Under the pieces are notes generated by a model that was not told the DNA's origin, ran no database searches, and worked only from the letters and a program-made list of their open reading frames with translations. The position numbers and the translations under genes were made by a program. Below, in pieces: positions 53,582-64,000 of a stretch of 64,000 bases of DNA. How positions within the stretch are numbered: the first letter of the stretch is position 1; each line of letters starts with the position of its first letter. Source of the DNA: Platycnemis pennipes (taxonomy: Eukaryota; Arthropoda; Insecta; Odonata; Platycnemididae); contig OW121858.1 in NCBI GenBank assembly GCA_933228895.1, forward strand, positions 29,535,859 to 29,599,858. The letters are read 5' to 3'.

Positions 53582-54230
53582 AACCCTAACCCTATCCTGA
53601 ACATCAGTAACCTTTCCTGCAACCCCTTCTAAATTCATTAACCGAAAATTTACGTTTTTTATTTGTTTTTCAATTGTTATTCTACTACCCCTGTCTTCCA
53701 AGAAGAGATATACATACGTCTTGAAGAAAAGTGGACAAACTTATTCTTAGATAACTTACAGAAGAGATTATTACGGAGGGAAAGGCGTTTCAATTCCAGT
53801 GAGGGACCCAACATTGTCACACGTCGCTTCCGACAATCCACCAAACGTTCTTCCGAACTCCATTGTTGGGCGGGTTTGTCCGGTAAGCATTGTTGCGCGT
53901 GAGAGGTGTGCCCCTCCCCCATTGACTCGGCAGTGTTGTTGTTGTACAGTGTTTGTCAGTCGTCAATGGCGACCAATGGTGTTGGGTGTGCATTGTTGCC
54001 CTCCAGTTTGTGTGATACTGTGTCTCCATGGTGAATTCCATTCTTATTTATTTTCAAAGAAAATTAATTAATATTGTTTCCGTGTGCGGTGAGTATTTCG
54101 TGTAAAAGACACGTTGCTATCCTGTGTTTGATGAAGTCGTTAAAAGGCTGTGTTAATGTGTGTTACAGAATAGCTGGGTGTCGTAACTGGTGACAGTTTT
54201 TAAAAAATATGCGTTAACTTTTTAAATTAT
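53582..54230. other. CAACAAT/ATTGTTG-rich DNA with CCAAT boxes
   Basis: 53810-54000 contains CATTGTTGGGC, GCATTGTTGCGC and GTGCATTGTTGCCC, plus CCAATGG. This echoes the minisatellite words at 14240. No gene recognised; several overlapping 70-90-codon frames are explained by moderate GC. Confidence 0.4.
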
Positions 54231-55310
54231 GCCATGATTATTGAGCGTTCTGTTCTGGTTACAGTCGATATAATATATCCACGAATTTTATTTAAATCAT
54301 GTTTATTTCTTGATATTTTAAACGAGAACATGGAAGTCCTTCTGAATTTATTGCTTACTTTTCAAAAACATGAGAAAAACACAGTATGTCTTTTTAATTT
54401 CATACTAATTGAATTAACGGGCAAATATGTTGAATATTTCTGATATTTTCAATGTATTTCTACACTTCTTTCCAAACAAATGATGTAATGATTTTCACAA
54501 ACATTTTCAGTGCTAAAAATACTAATTTTTCGCCTTGTAATCCGTAAACAATTCGCGTTTCCAGGGGAACCGCGCGGGAACATTAGAGAAACATGATTGG
54601 TTCACGGGATCCTTAATTTTCAACCCAAACGTTTCTCGTAACCTGGTAACGTTGTTTGGAAACCTTGTCATGCCAACGGTTCAGTGCGATAATCCTCCGA
54701 GGGAAATATTATCGAAAATTTTAATTTTTCGAGTGTTCCAATCGATTCCGAATGATTATGTGCTTTAAAAGTTCTGATATATTGATAATTTCGCTGTTTA
54801 TTTCGTCTTAGATCTCATTTATCAATTGTTTTCACTTTAGCGTGCATAATTCTCTCTGGCTCGGGTTCCCGGCGCCATTTTGTTCTTGTGGCCATGACTG
54901 GGGAGTCTCTGGCTGAAAGATGTCGGTTACGACTTGAGAGAATTCTTGACTTTACTTTTAAGACGTTCAGAGAGAAGAGATGGTTGGATTTGATTTCTTA
55001 TTCTTAGGATCGTCATCAGTTCTAAATATATCTTCGGTTTTTGGCTATTCTCCAATGTCTTAGATGAATTTTGTCCGTATTCGTCTCAAGATGGTGTCAT
55101 TTCTCACTGATACCTTTGCAGGCGTTCGTCAAGAACTCAGTTAAGATTATTACCCATTCAATTATTGACTTAAATGGGTATTAAATTTTGAGCTGGATTA
55201 AAACGTGAAAAACTCGTGTAAATTTCGAATAAATTCGTAAACCTCAGCTTTATAAAGGACATTTTTTCGGCTTAATACCGTTAAAACTTTAGTTTTTACG
55301 TTATTTTACG
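54231..55310. promoter_or_regulatory. Unassigned DNA with a YY1-like site at 54870
   Basis: GGCGCCATTTTGTTCTTGTG at 54870 contains the reverse of AAAATGGCGCC, a YY1/initiator-type motif. ATTGG lies at 54598. No exon follows with recognisable protein, so a promoter here is a guess. Confidence 0.2.
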
Positions 55311-55664
55311 TTGATTGGATCATTTAATTGTTTTTTGTTCGTTGCCTTGGTAACGAGGATTGACAATAGATACCAACGCCGCGCAAATTTAGCGAATTCC
55401 GATTGTTGGCGACGAAAATCTGAATATTTTAGAAGATGGAGATTCCACCATGTTGTTCACCGGAATCGTATTGAAATGTATATGGCGTCAACATTTAGAA
55501 TTAAACGTAATGTACATTTTTTAAAATCATATTTAGTAGAAAAATCGCGATTTAATCATGAAGAACGATATATAAGGCTGTTATCGGTGTCTTTAAATGT
55601 CGGAACAGCCCGAGAAAGTATAAAAATTGAAAGAAGCTGTTTAGAATGGGTAATATCCAATTGA
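55311..55664 (+). CDS. Unrecognised 117-codon frame
   Basis: The frame is R/K/Y-rich in its middle (RRWRFHHVVHRNRIEMYM) and has no known domain. The real first ATG is 55347 or later if the TTG-type start is discounted. An X-box-like GTTGCCTTGGTAAC lies at 55341-55354 inside it, which argues as much for a regulatory stretch as for coding. No splice context convinces. Confidence 0.12.
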   Translation: MIGSFNCFLFVALVTRIDNRYQRRANLANSDCWRRKSEYFRRWRFHHVVHRNRIEMYMASTFRIKRNVHFLKSYLVEKSRFNHEERYIRLLSVSLNVGTARESIKIERSCLEWVISN

Positions 55665-55919
55665 TCTAATTCATGTACGAATTATTTACAATCATTTTAT
55701 TAAAAGAGTAATCATTAAACTTAAAAAAACATTCCAAGCATCCCATTCAAGAATTTAATCTCAAGTTACTTTTTTAAAAATCTCTTATTCAAAAAAAGAA
55801 CCTAATATTATATTTTACGTAATGAATCCGTATATGTAAAGTTTGTTTTAGTTAAACAATGACTAACTCATAGACATTATGACGTACAATCAAATTTCAG
55901 CAATATATGAGTCTCATTA

Positions 55920-56185
55920 TATTCATTGTTGCATCTGCAATGTTGGTTGAGTGCTGTGTTCACCGGTTATATATCGCTGATAAGCCCTATCGTTCAACAA
56001 TGCTAATCGGGATCAACAATGAGAAATGTGTACTCATACGTGCTGCGGCTATTGTTGAGCCAAAATAAATTACTCTTTGTTCCCAACAATCGTAGCGTTT
56101 AACCTTGCAATCCTAGGCCAACAATTAAATTATTATCGGGCGCAATTATTGTGACGATGTCATCAACAACTACATTCAGTTACAT
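55920..56185. repeat. CAACAAT/ATTGTTG cluster
   Basis: At least nine copies of CAACAAT or ATTGTTG-like words in both orientations within 260 bp (near 55925, 55995, 56013, 56049, 56083, 56120, 56163). Spacing is irregular, so this is not a tandem repeat. The core AACAAT matches SOX-type HMG boxes. Confidence 0.55.
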
Positions 56186-56576
56186 TGTAAATACATCAAC
56201 GTATTTGCATTGAAAATATTGGAAATTTATTGATCAGCTCACCAAATCCTTGCCTTTTTTAATTTCATATTTAAATAAACGATGAAGATTTTTCATAGGT
56301 CGTTTGATCTTATTTAGGGTATTTTAAACGCATTGACTACAATGCTGGTCAATTAAACAGCATGTTTAGTTATTGCCAGGAAACCTCGCGTTGAGTTGAA
56401 CTTGCATTTCATACAAGAATCATATTTTTACACTTCTTAAGACTTGATTAGAATTTCGGTATAGTCAGCAATATGGCACCTCAGAAACAGCCGTAATTTA
56501 TTATTTTTCAGATTAATTGACCCTGATGAATAATTATCCGACCCTTATAGCTGACGATTGAAATATCAGTGCCGAA

Positions 56577-56699
56577 ATGGCCGCCGCATTTTCCTGTATT
56601 TGTTTCGTCTGCGAGCTTGGAGACGAAAACAAAGTCTCAGTTCATATGTTTGTTGTTCCGTTACCAGGGAGCATAATGTTGAACGTTGACGTAGGCTAG
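56577..56699 (+). CDS. Possible first exon or short THAP-like N-terminus
   Basis: ATG at 56577 in GCCGAAATGG opens a 40-codon frame: MAAAFSCICFVCELGDENKV then SVHMFVVPLP. The spacing C-x2-C...H-x-F..P recalls the start of THAP zinc fingers (C..C......FHRFP). It ends at TAG 56697; a GTAGGC just before could be a weak donor. The remaining THAP residues (C..H, AVPTIF) are not seen in the next 300 bases. Suggestive but short. Confidence 0.2.
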   Translation: MAAAFSCICFVCELGDENKVSVHMFVVPLPGSIMLNVDVG

Positions 56700-57180
56700 T
56701 TTTGTTGACGTTATATCTGACGTCTGGTGAAAGGAAGATATATAATCTAGGCTCTTCTGTTTATTCTGTTCTTGTAATGTATGCGTTTGTAGTTTGAGAA
56801 TTAATTCTAGAATACAATTCTCCAATCAGGAGTTTTGTAGGCCAAGTTTTATACCATTGGTCAATATTTTTGTGTATTTTCCTAAATAATAATTATTGTA
56901 AAAATATTATTAATATTATTACTTTTTAATTGAGTTATTGTTTGACTTACAAGGAGATAAACCTCCCTCTATTTAAAAATATTTTAAATACTAGATTTGC
57001 GTTGATTTTCGATATTATTATCGACTTAGTTGGGAACAGGAGTAAACGTATTTATGATATTAACGTGCTGAACGATATTTTTAAGTCCTATATTTCGACC
57101 TATATTTCGAAATTCAACGATCTTGCCTTGGTCGAGTATGAGTATAAGATTTTGTTACAAATATTCACGCAATAATTAGA
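56700..57180. other. AT-rich DNA
   Basis: An 81-codon I/L/N/F-rich frame (56930-57175) reflects AT content and has no recognised domain. Confidence 0.4.
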
Positions 57181-57960
57181 ATTCTAAGCCTACATTTTTC
57201 ACAATTGTCATCCGTTTCATTTTTTTAGTTAAAAAATTACATTTTTCAATCCGATTTTAGGTTTGAGGCGTTTTTTTTATTAAAATTCGATTTTTCCTGA
57301 GGTTTCGGTGGACAGTCTGTTTTAAAATGATTAAAAATCCAATAATTTTTACTAATTTTTCGGAAGCAGTTTTTTCGAGTGACGTTTTTATATCCAACAA
57401 TAGGCATTTTTGCGTTTGTTTTCTTAAAAATGCGATTTTTCGATAGTTTTGGTGTAGAAATTCTTATTAATTTCATACGCAATAAAAAGAATTTGTGTAA
57501 ATTCTCGTAATTTTCACCTTTCTTTCGGAAAAATAGAGTTTACTGGTGATATTTGGCGGTTTTTTTATATAAGGGATTCTATGCGTTTTTTTGTGAACAT
57601 TATTTTTTAAAGAAATTTAGCGGAAAATCTGTCTTTCAACGTAATTGAGAAATTCGAGAATTTGTGTCATTTCTCAAAAATTTAATCCGTTTTTTCGGAA
57701 AGAGAGTTTTTGTGTGACATTTTGCTATCGGACGTAAGCTATCTATGTGTTTCTCGATTACAGATCCAATTTGTTGGAATTGTTGTAAAAATTGAGTTTT
57801 AAAATGTCATAATTACACAAGGATTTGTATCCATTCTCAAAAATTTCATCCGGATCATGACGGAAACGGTTTTAGAGTCATATTTTCTCTTTTTTTAACG
57901 ATATATTTCAGTTATTTCGAACGAAAAGTTAAAAATCTCTCGATCTCACTCGATGTGTTG
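57180..57960. repeat. Diverged ~165-bp tandem repeat, four to five units
   Basis: ATTCTC.AAAATTT.ATCCG then TTTTTCGGAAA.AG.GTTTT and GTGACATTTT recur near 57340, 57505, 57670 and 57835 (165-167 bp apart). High divergence. Confidence 0.7.
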
Positions 57961-58450
57961 CTAACGAGACCGGATTTTGAAACAGAATACCATCTCCTGA
58001 ATCATTATAAAATTTAGTTCTGCTACGTATCATCGACGAGGTATATTTTTATATCCGTTGTTTACAGCAAACGACAATATTAGAATTTTATGTTGTGTAG
58101 TGCTTGTCCGTAGACACGATTTTTCAGACAGGATGAAAAAAAGGGAGTTCCAAGTGACATAAATTCATATTGCTGTATCCATCCAAGATGGTGTCCGATA
58201 AAATCGTCCGTTTGAAAATGTTGGGCCGAGGACGGCCGACTTGGACTGGGTACCGACGACAACATGGCTGCCTACGGCATGAAATGCCCGCCGCCCGGCC
58301 CCTAAACAAAAGTTGGGAAAAGTTGGGAAGGATTCGTTGATTAAGTCGGATGAATAATTCATATCCACTTGGCGTGATAACGATTTGTTGGCGAATGGAA
58401 TATGTTGATCCAACATCATCTTCCTCTCTTTAGTTGGCCCAACACGCTGT
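57961..58450. other. Unassigned DNA, GC-richer at 58190-58320
   Basis: It contains CATCCAAGATGGTGTCC and CAACATGGCTGCC, YY1-like words. Overlapping minus-strand frames of 61-84 codons have no recognised domain. Confidence 0.35.
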
Positions 58451-58905
58451 ATGTTGGGGGATAGGTTGATTTATCGAAGTCATGTTCTATGCGTATTAAG
58501 TGGCACATAACCATCATAAGGAGTATGGCAGTCAGTGTCAAAAACGTTATAAAAATCATTAAAATAAAGCGAAACAACTCTTTCTGTCGGCAATTCCAAT
58601 TTTTGCTGGTCACATAAAAATTAAGACCAGCAACGATACGGTTCCCTTATATGGCACCCTTAAGGAGTATGGCAGGCCGTGTAAATCAACTCTAGAAAAT
58701 CATCAATATCAAGGAAACCAACTTTTTTTGTCGGCAATTCTAATTGTTACTGGTTACACAAAATTCTGAACTGTAACGAAGCAGTACCCTTATAAGGCAT
58801 CCTTAAGGAGTATGGCAGGCAGTGTAAATGAAATCTAGAAAATCATCATTATCAAGCGTACCAACCTTTTTCGTTGGCATTTTTATTTTTGCGCAGTTTA
58901 TCAAA
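58451..58905. repeat. ~144-bp tandem repeat, three units
   Basis: AAGGAGTATGGCAG starts at 58518, 58662 and 58805. Each is followed by GTGTAAAT.AA.TCTAGAAAA and a TTTTTGTCGGCAATTC.AAT-like stretch. Confidence 0.9.
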
Positions 58906-58948
58906 TTTTGAAATTAATTGGAATCGACTATAAAGTACATACACGTGA

Positions 58949-59140
58949 ATACGCTGCGAGATACCATAAAGGTGTGTGGCAGGGGGTGAATTCACACGAA
59001 ACATGAAATAATATCTATCATTATTAAGGAGTATTAGTAGATATATTATTTATAATAATTTAAAATAATTTAAAACGGCAAAAAACTTGCATTAACATGT
59101 TGTTAGTTTGGGGTGATAAAATCCTTCATGCTGATATGCT
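58949..59140 (-). mobile_element. LINE 3' end, D/E family
   Basis: ACGCTGCGAGATACCATAAA then GGTGTGTGGCAGGGGGTGAA retains the hairpin with a deletion in the first arm. Further text (CATGAAATAATATCTATCAT, GCATTAACATGTTGTTAG) follows the LINE E 3' UTR with substitutions. Truncated near 59140. Confidence 0.7.
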
Positions 59141-60617
59141 AGGACCCAGGATATAATTTTTGTAACTCATGTATAGGTATATTATTATATTTAATATATA
59201 TTCCAAAGCTATTCAGACCCTTAAATGTGCAAGAAAAGAAATTCATTTTAGGTCTATCGTTTCAATGATAATTTTTTCCATTAATTTATGTCCTTAATTC
59301 AGTGTAATATAGTAATTTACTGAATTCTCAAAATTAGCAAAAGATTTACTTACTGATATAAGAAGATAGTGTTTTTTTAAGGTACCAGCATTCGGAAGGT
59401 CTTAAAAATTATATATAATACTATCGGAAACTATTTTTATAACCTCTAAAGACTTCACTTCTACGGTGTGAATTAAAAAAAATCAAATGCATTTATTTAT
59501 ATTAAAACCCGCAAGCATCCATTAAAAATAAGGTGGCGCGATTCAGTTTTCTGACAAAAAATGTCTGAATGCGCATATATTTTTCATGTTACGTGAACCA
59601 TAGTCAGGTAAATTACTTTTAGGCATCTAAATATTCTGTGAAACTGTTGATTTTTGTCATATATAAATACATTTTTAAATAAAATTCATTTTTGTATTCG
59701 AAAACTAGGTACTGATCAATGAATAGATATTTTCTGATGATTTATGATGATCAGTTTTCGAGAAATTTAAACCTTTTCTCGGAAAATAAAATTATCATCA
59801 CTCCCAGTGAATGCTTTAGAGTACAAATGAGGAAAACTCAATAGTTAGGACAGAATGGAGTACCTATATTTGATATTAATCTATTAAATTGCAAAAATCT
59901 ATCGATGTAACCATTATTTTAAGGTAACTACAAATTAGACCATTAAATTAACAATGCTATTAATATATCAATTGATTTAGCGAAGGAAAAGCAAGCTAGA
60001 AGATAAATATTTTGTGATTTTTAAAATCCCAGAAAAGTCAATTCAACATTGTAATGAATAATTTCATCTCAAGTTATGCTGGTTGAAATCTCAATGTTAT
60101 ACATATTTCCTCTTTCTTAATCTAATATTATGTCACAAAATGCGTTCAGAGTCCTAGTGCAATATAGAGTCTTAAGGCATTAAAATCTATTTTTACGGAA
60201 CATAATAATTATCTTCGTAGACCATGAAATGTCTTAGATTTTCAATATGGAAAATCTTCTTAGCAAGGACAAAATGAAGTTTATTTTTATATTAAACCAC
60301 TAAATCACAAAAACGTTAGGAGATAGAACTTTCTTTCGCCCAATCGGTTTGAAAGTGGAAACATATTTTTTTAAACGTTTTTTGAGTGAACGTTTGAAAA
60401 ATAAAATAAATATTTTTTTTGTTTTTTATATCCTATTCCCTGATTCGATATCTCGAACAGTTACGCTAATTATGCTATATGCTGTTGATGTACTAAATCA
60501 TAACATGTTGTATTAATAATTTATGCTAACTTTTGAGGGATTTATAATGGGTACCTGTATTAATTCGCGGTAGGTTGTCTGTGACTGTGTGTGTTGGCAT
60601 CGCTCGAGGTCGTTCCA
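59141..60617. other. AT-rich unique DNA
   Basis: About 1.5 kb with stops in all frames. No RNA gene or repeat unit recognised. Confidence 0.45.
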
Positions 60618-61067
60618 TCAATTTGAGTTTATCTCCGAAACTAATCGTCGGATTGAACCTGGAAAGGCATCCTTCAAAAGAGAAAAGATGTGCGCATTGC
60701 ATGGGCGTATTTCTATTTTCGCCAATTCATCGAAAAGTGTGAAAAATTTAAGCGCGAAAAAATGAAGTTTTCCCCATCTTATAACGAGTTGATACGCAAA
60801 TCTGTTTACGTTGCTAAGTAAATGTTTTCGCGTGTTTCGCGAAGGTACAAATGGTGACACATTAGCGAAGTGGAAGAAGTTAATTAAAATGGAATAAGTG
60901 TTATCAATCAATCGTGTAAGCATTAAAATATTCGTTGACAGTTTCGTTGTGCCGACAGCAAGACAAAACAGTATTTTGTCGGCTCCTATCATGTGAATGA
61001 AATCTGAATTTCGAAGCATCGCTTTCTGAAATACTTTTTCAACACATCGTATAAGGTTTAAATACAT
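60618..61067 (-). CDS. Unrecognised 149-codon frame
   Basis: Minus-strand frame starting MYLNLIRCVEKVFQKAML, with FHFANVSPFVPSRNTRKHLL in the middle. Composition is balanced rather than skewed, and the frame is long for AT-rich DNA. No signal peptide, transmembrane run or family motif was recognised. It lies alone between unique AT-rich DNA and TTAA copy 7, with no visible neighbours of related function. It may be an exon, an element remnant or chance. Confidence 0.2.
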   Translation of the reverse strand: MYLNLIRCVEKVFQKAMLRNSDFIHMIGADKILFCLAVGTTKLSTNILMLTRLIDNTYSILINFFHFANVSPFVPSRNTRKHLLSNVNRFAYQLVIRWGKLHFFALKFFTLFDELAKIEIRPCNAHIFSLLKDAFPGSIRRLVSEINSN

Positions 61068-61277
61068 TTTTTATCAACAAAAAGGAATTTTTTAAATGTT
61101 TAACATCTATTTGCAAGGAGGTTTAATTAGTTTTGTTACTGTAAATTATCTAGATATTGTTTTGTTTTCGGTGTAATAACGTTTGTTGCTATTAAAAGAG
61201 TATTCAATTTGAAAACGCACCCACCATTATAAAATTAACAATAGCTATCCTACAGCAAAACCGTTCCGTCATTATTA
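61068..61277. other. Unassigned spacer
   Basis: Nothing recognised. Confidence 0.4.
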
Positions 61278-61281
61278 TTAA

Positions 61282-62259
61282 GGCTCCAACTAATTATGAA
61301 GTTGATTTCATTTTTGTGAAAATTTAAGGGGACATAATTTTTTGGCCCTTCTATCGATTGCCAATAAAATAATGAGGTCTTTCCATCAATAATATATTTG
61401 AAGAAAAAATACGTTGATAATCAGCTATTTTATATTATGTGGTTATAGCACAGAGGAGATTAGCAGTTCCATGTAAAATTTGCAGATTAATAATGTAAGG
61501 AGAAATGTCGTCTTGACGAAAAACTAATACAAGATGCGCAATTTTATGTAGCATTTAGCATTGTAAAAAATTTCTGGCCTTACCATCTCAATTTTTCAAT
61601 TGATATCAATAAATGTATGCTCGAATAAAAGCAGAAAAGCCTTAGTTACATGAAAGTGACGCTAACGTATGTTGTTGACATTGACAACGGTACTTGTGAC
61701 GGAACGTGCTTACGAGACTAAATTAATCTAACTTAATTACGGAATATACGTTACCAAGGTCCTTCTTATATTTTATATGAAATTTTAATATTTCATTGGT
61801 TATGGATGTGATGTAATTAATGCCGATGATTCCAAATGGTAGCAGAGTCATTGTTGCCAAACAATGTTCAAAACTATGAATATTAATGAAATTCAAAACA
61901 AATAGTTGTATTTGCAAGGGATTAGTTTAAAACTAAGTAAGAAAATATTTAACCTATTTTAAAATACGTATTAGCGGGGTTGAGCATGTATTCTCATTTT
62001 GTGAATTAAACGTGCCAACAACACGTCAGTCATGTACCGAAATCAAAATGAGTCAAAAAAGAGCTTGTATTAAAATAGAATGCAACTACAGCGTGATATA
62101 TATAATAGCATCATACTCATGCAATTATTGTGTACTATCCGTTATCACCATATAGATGATTTTCCATACATTGTTTTTCTGGATCGGTATTTATTCATTA
62201 AATGACATATAACAGCTATTTTGCGGGAATTAGAATCGCGGAGTCACGGTGGAACATCC
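61282..62259 (-). mobile_element. TTAA element copy 7
   Basis: 978 bp reversed: GGCTCCAACTAATTATGAAG at the left (three terminal bases lost) and GGAGTCACGGTGGAACATCC at the right. TTAA at 61278-61281 and 62260-62263. A 64-codon frame starting with TTG (61723-61917) is also present in copy 3, but copy 1 has a stop within it. Confidence 0.9.
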
Positions 62260-62263
62260 TTAA

Positions 62264-62523
62264 TCTCAATGACTTTTATCTCCCCGCCTAAATATCCAAA
62301 TAGTTCGAAGGACCGAATCTATTCTTAAACCACCTACACGATTCCAGAAGAATTTAACCACCCAACCTTCATGTCGACCTGGGTTTTTTAATTACCAAAT
62401 AATTTCGATCGACTATTCTAAAACTTCGCAAACCATTCCGGGGCCACCGCTAAACCGGGGCTTAATGAAATGCTTCTCCCATTTCAAACCGGGTCTTAAT
62501 AAAATGCACTTCATAGGCTCAAC
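62264..62523. other. Unassigned DNA before the palindrome
   Basis: AAACCGGG.CTTAAT.AAATGC occurs twice (62451, 62487), a short 36-bp duplication. No gene recognised. Confidence 0.5.
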
Positions 62524-62559
62524 GCGCGCTGTTGTTTAACGCGTTAAACAACAGCGCGC
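62524..62559. repeat. Perfect 36-bp palindrome heading a tandem array
   Basis: 18-bp arms without a loop: GCGCGCTGTTGTTTAACG and its exact reverse complement. The right arm is the first part of the downstream 138-bp repeat unit, so the left arm is an inverted copy of the unit's start. Confidence 0.95.
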
Positions 62560-63100
62560 TATTACTTTCTAGAAAAAATATTTTGTCATACATGTTTGAT
62601 ATTTTAAAACCAGGATTAATTTTTTTTAACTCAATCAGCTTGTAGATCCGTACTTGAACAGGCGGAAAAATTATTGTGTGTTGAACAACAGCGCGCTATT
62701 ACATTCTAGAAAAACTATTTTGTCATACATGTTTGATATTTTAAAACCAGGATTAATTTTTTTTAAACTCAATCAGCTTGTAGCTCCGTACTTGAACAGG
62801 CGGAAAAATTATTGTGTGTTAAACAACAGCACGCTATTACATTCTAGAAAAAATATTTTGTCATATATGTTTGATATTTTAAAACCAGGATTAATTTTTT
62901 TTAAACTCAATCAGCTTGTAGCTCCGTACTTGAACAGGCGGAAAAATTATTGTGTGTTTAACAACAGCTCGCTATTACATTCTAGAAAAAATATTTTGTC
63001 ATACATATTTGATATTTTAAAACCAGGATTATTTTTTTTTAAAACTCAATCAGCTTGTAGCTCCGTACTTGAACAGGTGGAAAAATTATTTTCAACATAA
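62551..63100. repeat. 138-bp tandem array, four units
   Basis: ACAGCGCGCTATTACATTCT or a variant starts at 62551, 62688, 62826 and 62964 (137, 138, 138). Units contain TTTTGTCATACATGTTTGAT and CGTACTTGAACAGGCGGAAA and are nearly identical, so the array is recent. Because 138 is a multiple of three, a 148-codon frame (62654-63100) reads through all units. No known protein repeat is recognised, so the frame is most likely a by-product. Confidence 0.95.
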
Positions 63101-63111
63101 TATTAGTCCCA

Positions 63112-63460
63112 TCAACTGCAATTAAGGGATTGGTTGTTAATACATGCATCATGCACTAAAGACTACTCTAGAAATATTTCACCTATTTCACTTTGCTATC
63201 CTGCCTATTGTGTTCTCTTATAGTACGGGGGAAAAATGACATTTTGCATCTATCAATTACGACAATCTATCTCTCTCTAATATTATTTATCTGGTCGAAT
63301 CTATGATACTACGCTGATGCTTTTAACATATGCCTAACATCTTCAGCAAAGTAATCCGCTCCAAAATTCTGTTATAGATCTAATCTATAATTTAGCATAC
63401 GCTCTGATAATGATTCCCACCCTAATTCTTTTATTAATTCTGATTTACACTACTCAATCT
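63112..63460 (-). mobile_element. LINE copy F, 3' UTR of family A without hairpin
   Basis: AATTAAGGGATTGGTTGTTA through ATTATTTATCTGGTCGAATC and GCTCTGATAATGATTCCCAC matches 5405-5725 of LINE A closely. The hairpin end is missing at the left, where the tandem array abuts. The RT coding part is missing at the right. Confidence 0.85.
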
Positions 63461-64000
63461 ATTAGAGGTATTCTAAGTTCGAGATATATATATATCGAGA
63501 GTCATGATGTGATATGATCGAATTCGATATTCGAATTCGATAAATCTGCTATATTCGACCCATGTCTAATTAATATGTTTAGGTTAAAACAGGCGTAGCG
63601 TTTGTATTAAAAAATTAAAATTTACTAATTTTTTGAACATTATAATTTTTTATGTGTTTTTTTTGCTCTTCCAGCACAGGCGTATTAACTGTGAAGTGTA
63701 CGTTTTATCCTTAACAGGGCATGAAGTTGTATTATTGTGTACCTGGCACAAGAAATAACATTAAACATACAGAAACCTCCACACAAATCTGAGATTGTTG
63801 TTGTATTGATTATTCATGGCCAACTTTTTTTGTTGGGGTGTTTTTTCGTAGAAGTTGGTTTTGGAAGATTGCTGTGATTTCGCAAGTTGGCTGGTGTGCA
63901 TTGATTTTCCTTCAAACTCCGAGGAAAAGTTGGGGCATTATCCTTGTTAACTGCTAAGTTAGCAACTCTCTCTCTCTCTCATCCTTCTTGGTGGAACACT
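63461..64000. other. Unassigned DNA with short palindromic text and (CT)n
   Basis: 63480-63550 has CGAGATATATATATATCGAG and nested ATCGAATTCGAT / ATTCGAATTCGAT words, a compact palindromic patch. CCCATGTCTAAT at 63560 resembles a hAT-type terminus. CTCTCTCTCTCTC lies near 63968. No coding text. Confidence 0.45.

Noticed and set aside
62654..63100. 148-codon frame as a tandem-repeat protein
   Set aside because: The unit length of 138 keeps any open frame open. No domain or start context supports translation.

Overview
This window looks like repeat-dense, AT-rich nuclear DNA from an animal, most likely an arthropod and probably an insect. The evidence is broken non-LTR retrotransposons of CR1/Jockey-like and RTE-like type, a tRNA-derived SINE, many non-autonomous DNA transposons with clear target-site duplications, and several satellite or minisatellite arrays. 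There is no operon structure, no ribosomal RNA and no intact tRNA gene. The species cannot be named from sequence alone. I found no host protein-coding gene I can identify. Almost every open frame is either a decayed retrotransposon piece or a chance frame in a repeat or a purine/pyrimidine-skewed island.

Layout. 0.5-1.5 kb: a 138-bp tandem repeat interrupted by a short LINE 3' end, a small terminal-inverted-repeat element, and a reverse transcriptase scrap. 2.4-4.8 kb: a satellite with an older ~144-bp and a younger exact 152-bp unit. 4.8-11 kb: LINE fragments, plus a TIR-bounded element (8388-9146) holding a possible two-exon mini-gene. 11.0-12.1 kb: a Harbinger-like element with a LINE 3' end nested inside. 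12.3-19.2 kb: a ~750-bp repeat present twice in inverted orientation, flanking a GC-richer zone with a 70-bp minisatellite. 20.4-25.3 kb: minus-strand RTE pieces stacked head to tail, with a TTAA element nested in one. 25.8-32.5 kb: an inverted pair of CCAAT-rich repeats enclosing an 11-bp minisatellite block, four 544-bp tandem units and a hAT-like MITE. 33-38.9 kb: a purine-rich island, a 259-bp tandem repeat with YY1-like sites, and a LINE with a SINE nested in it. 39-63 kb: five more TTAA elements separated by many low-copy tandem duplications and AT-rich unique DNA. 62.5-63.1 kb: a 36-bp perfect palindrome heading a 138-bp tandem array.

Two families organise the window. The first is a ~950-990 bp non-autonomous element with 13-bp terminal inverted repeats and TTAA target duplications: seven near-complete copies and two fragments. 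The second is a ~60-75 bp hairpin module, core CCCTGCCACACACCC...GCAGGG followed by a GTAGAT-type tail. It forms the 3' end of at least two different LINE families and also occurs on its own. In all there are twelve clear copies and three remnants. Nested insertions give a relative order: LINEs and RTEs are older, while the TTAA elements, the SINE and the solo hairpins landed in them. All family names rest on motifs read by eye; no database search was possible.
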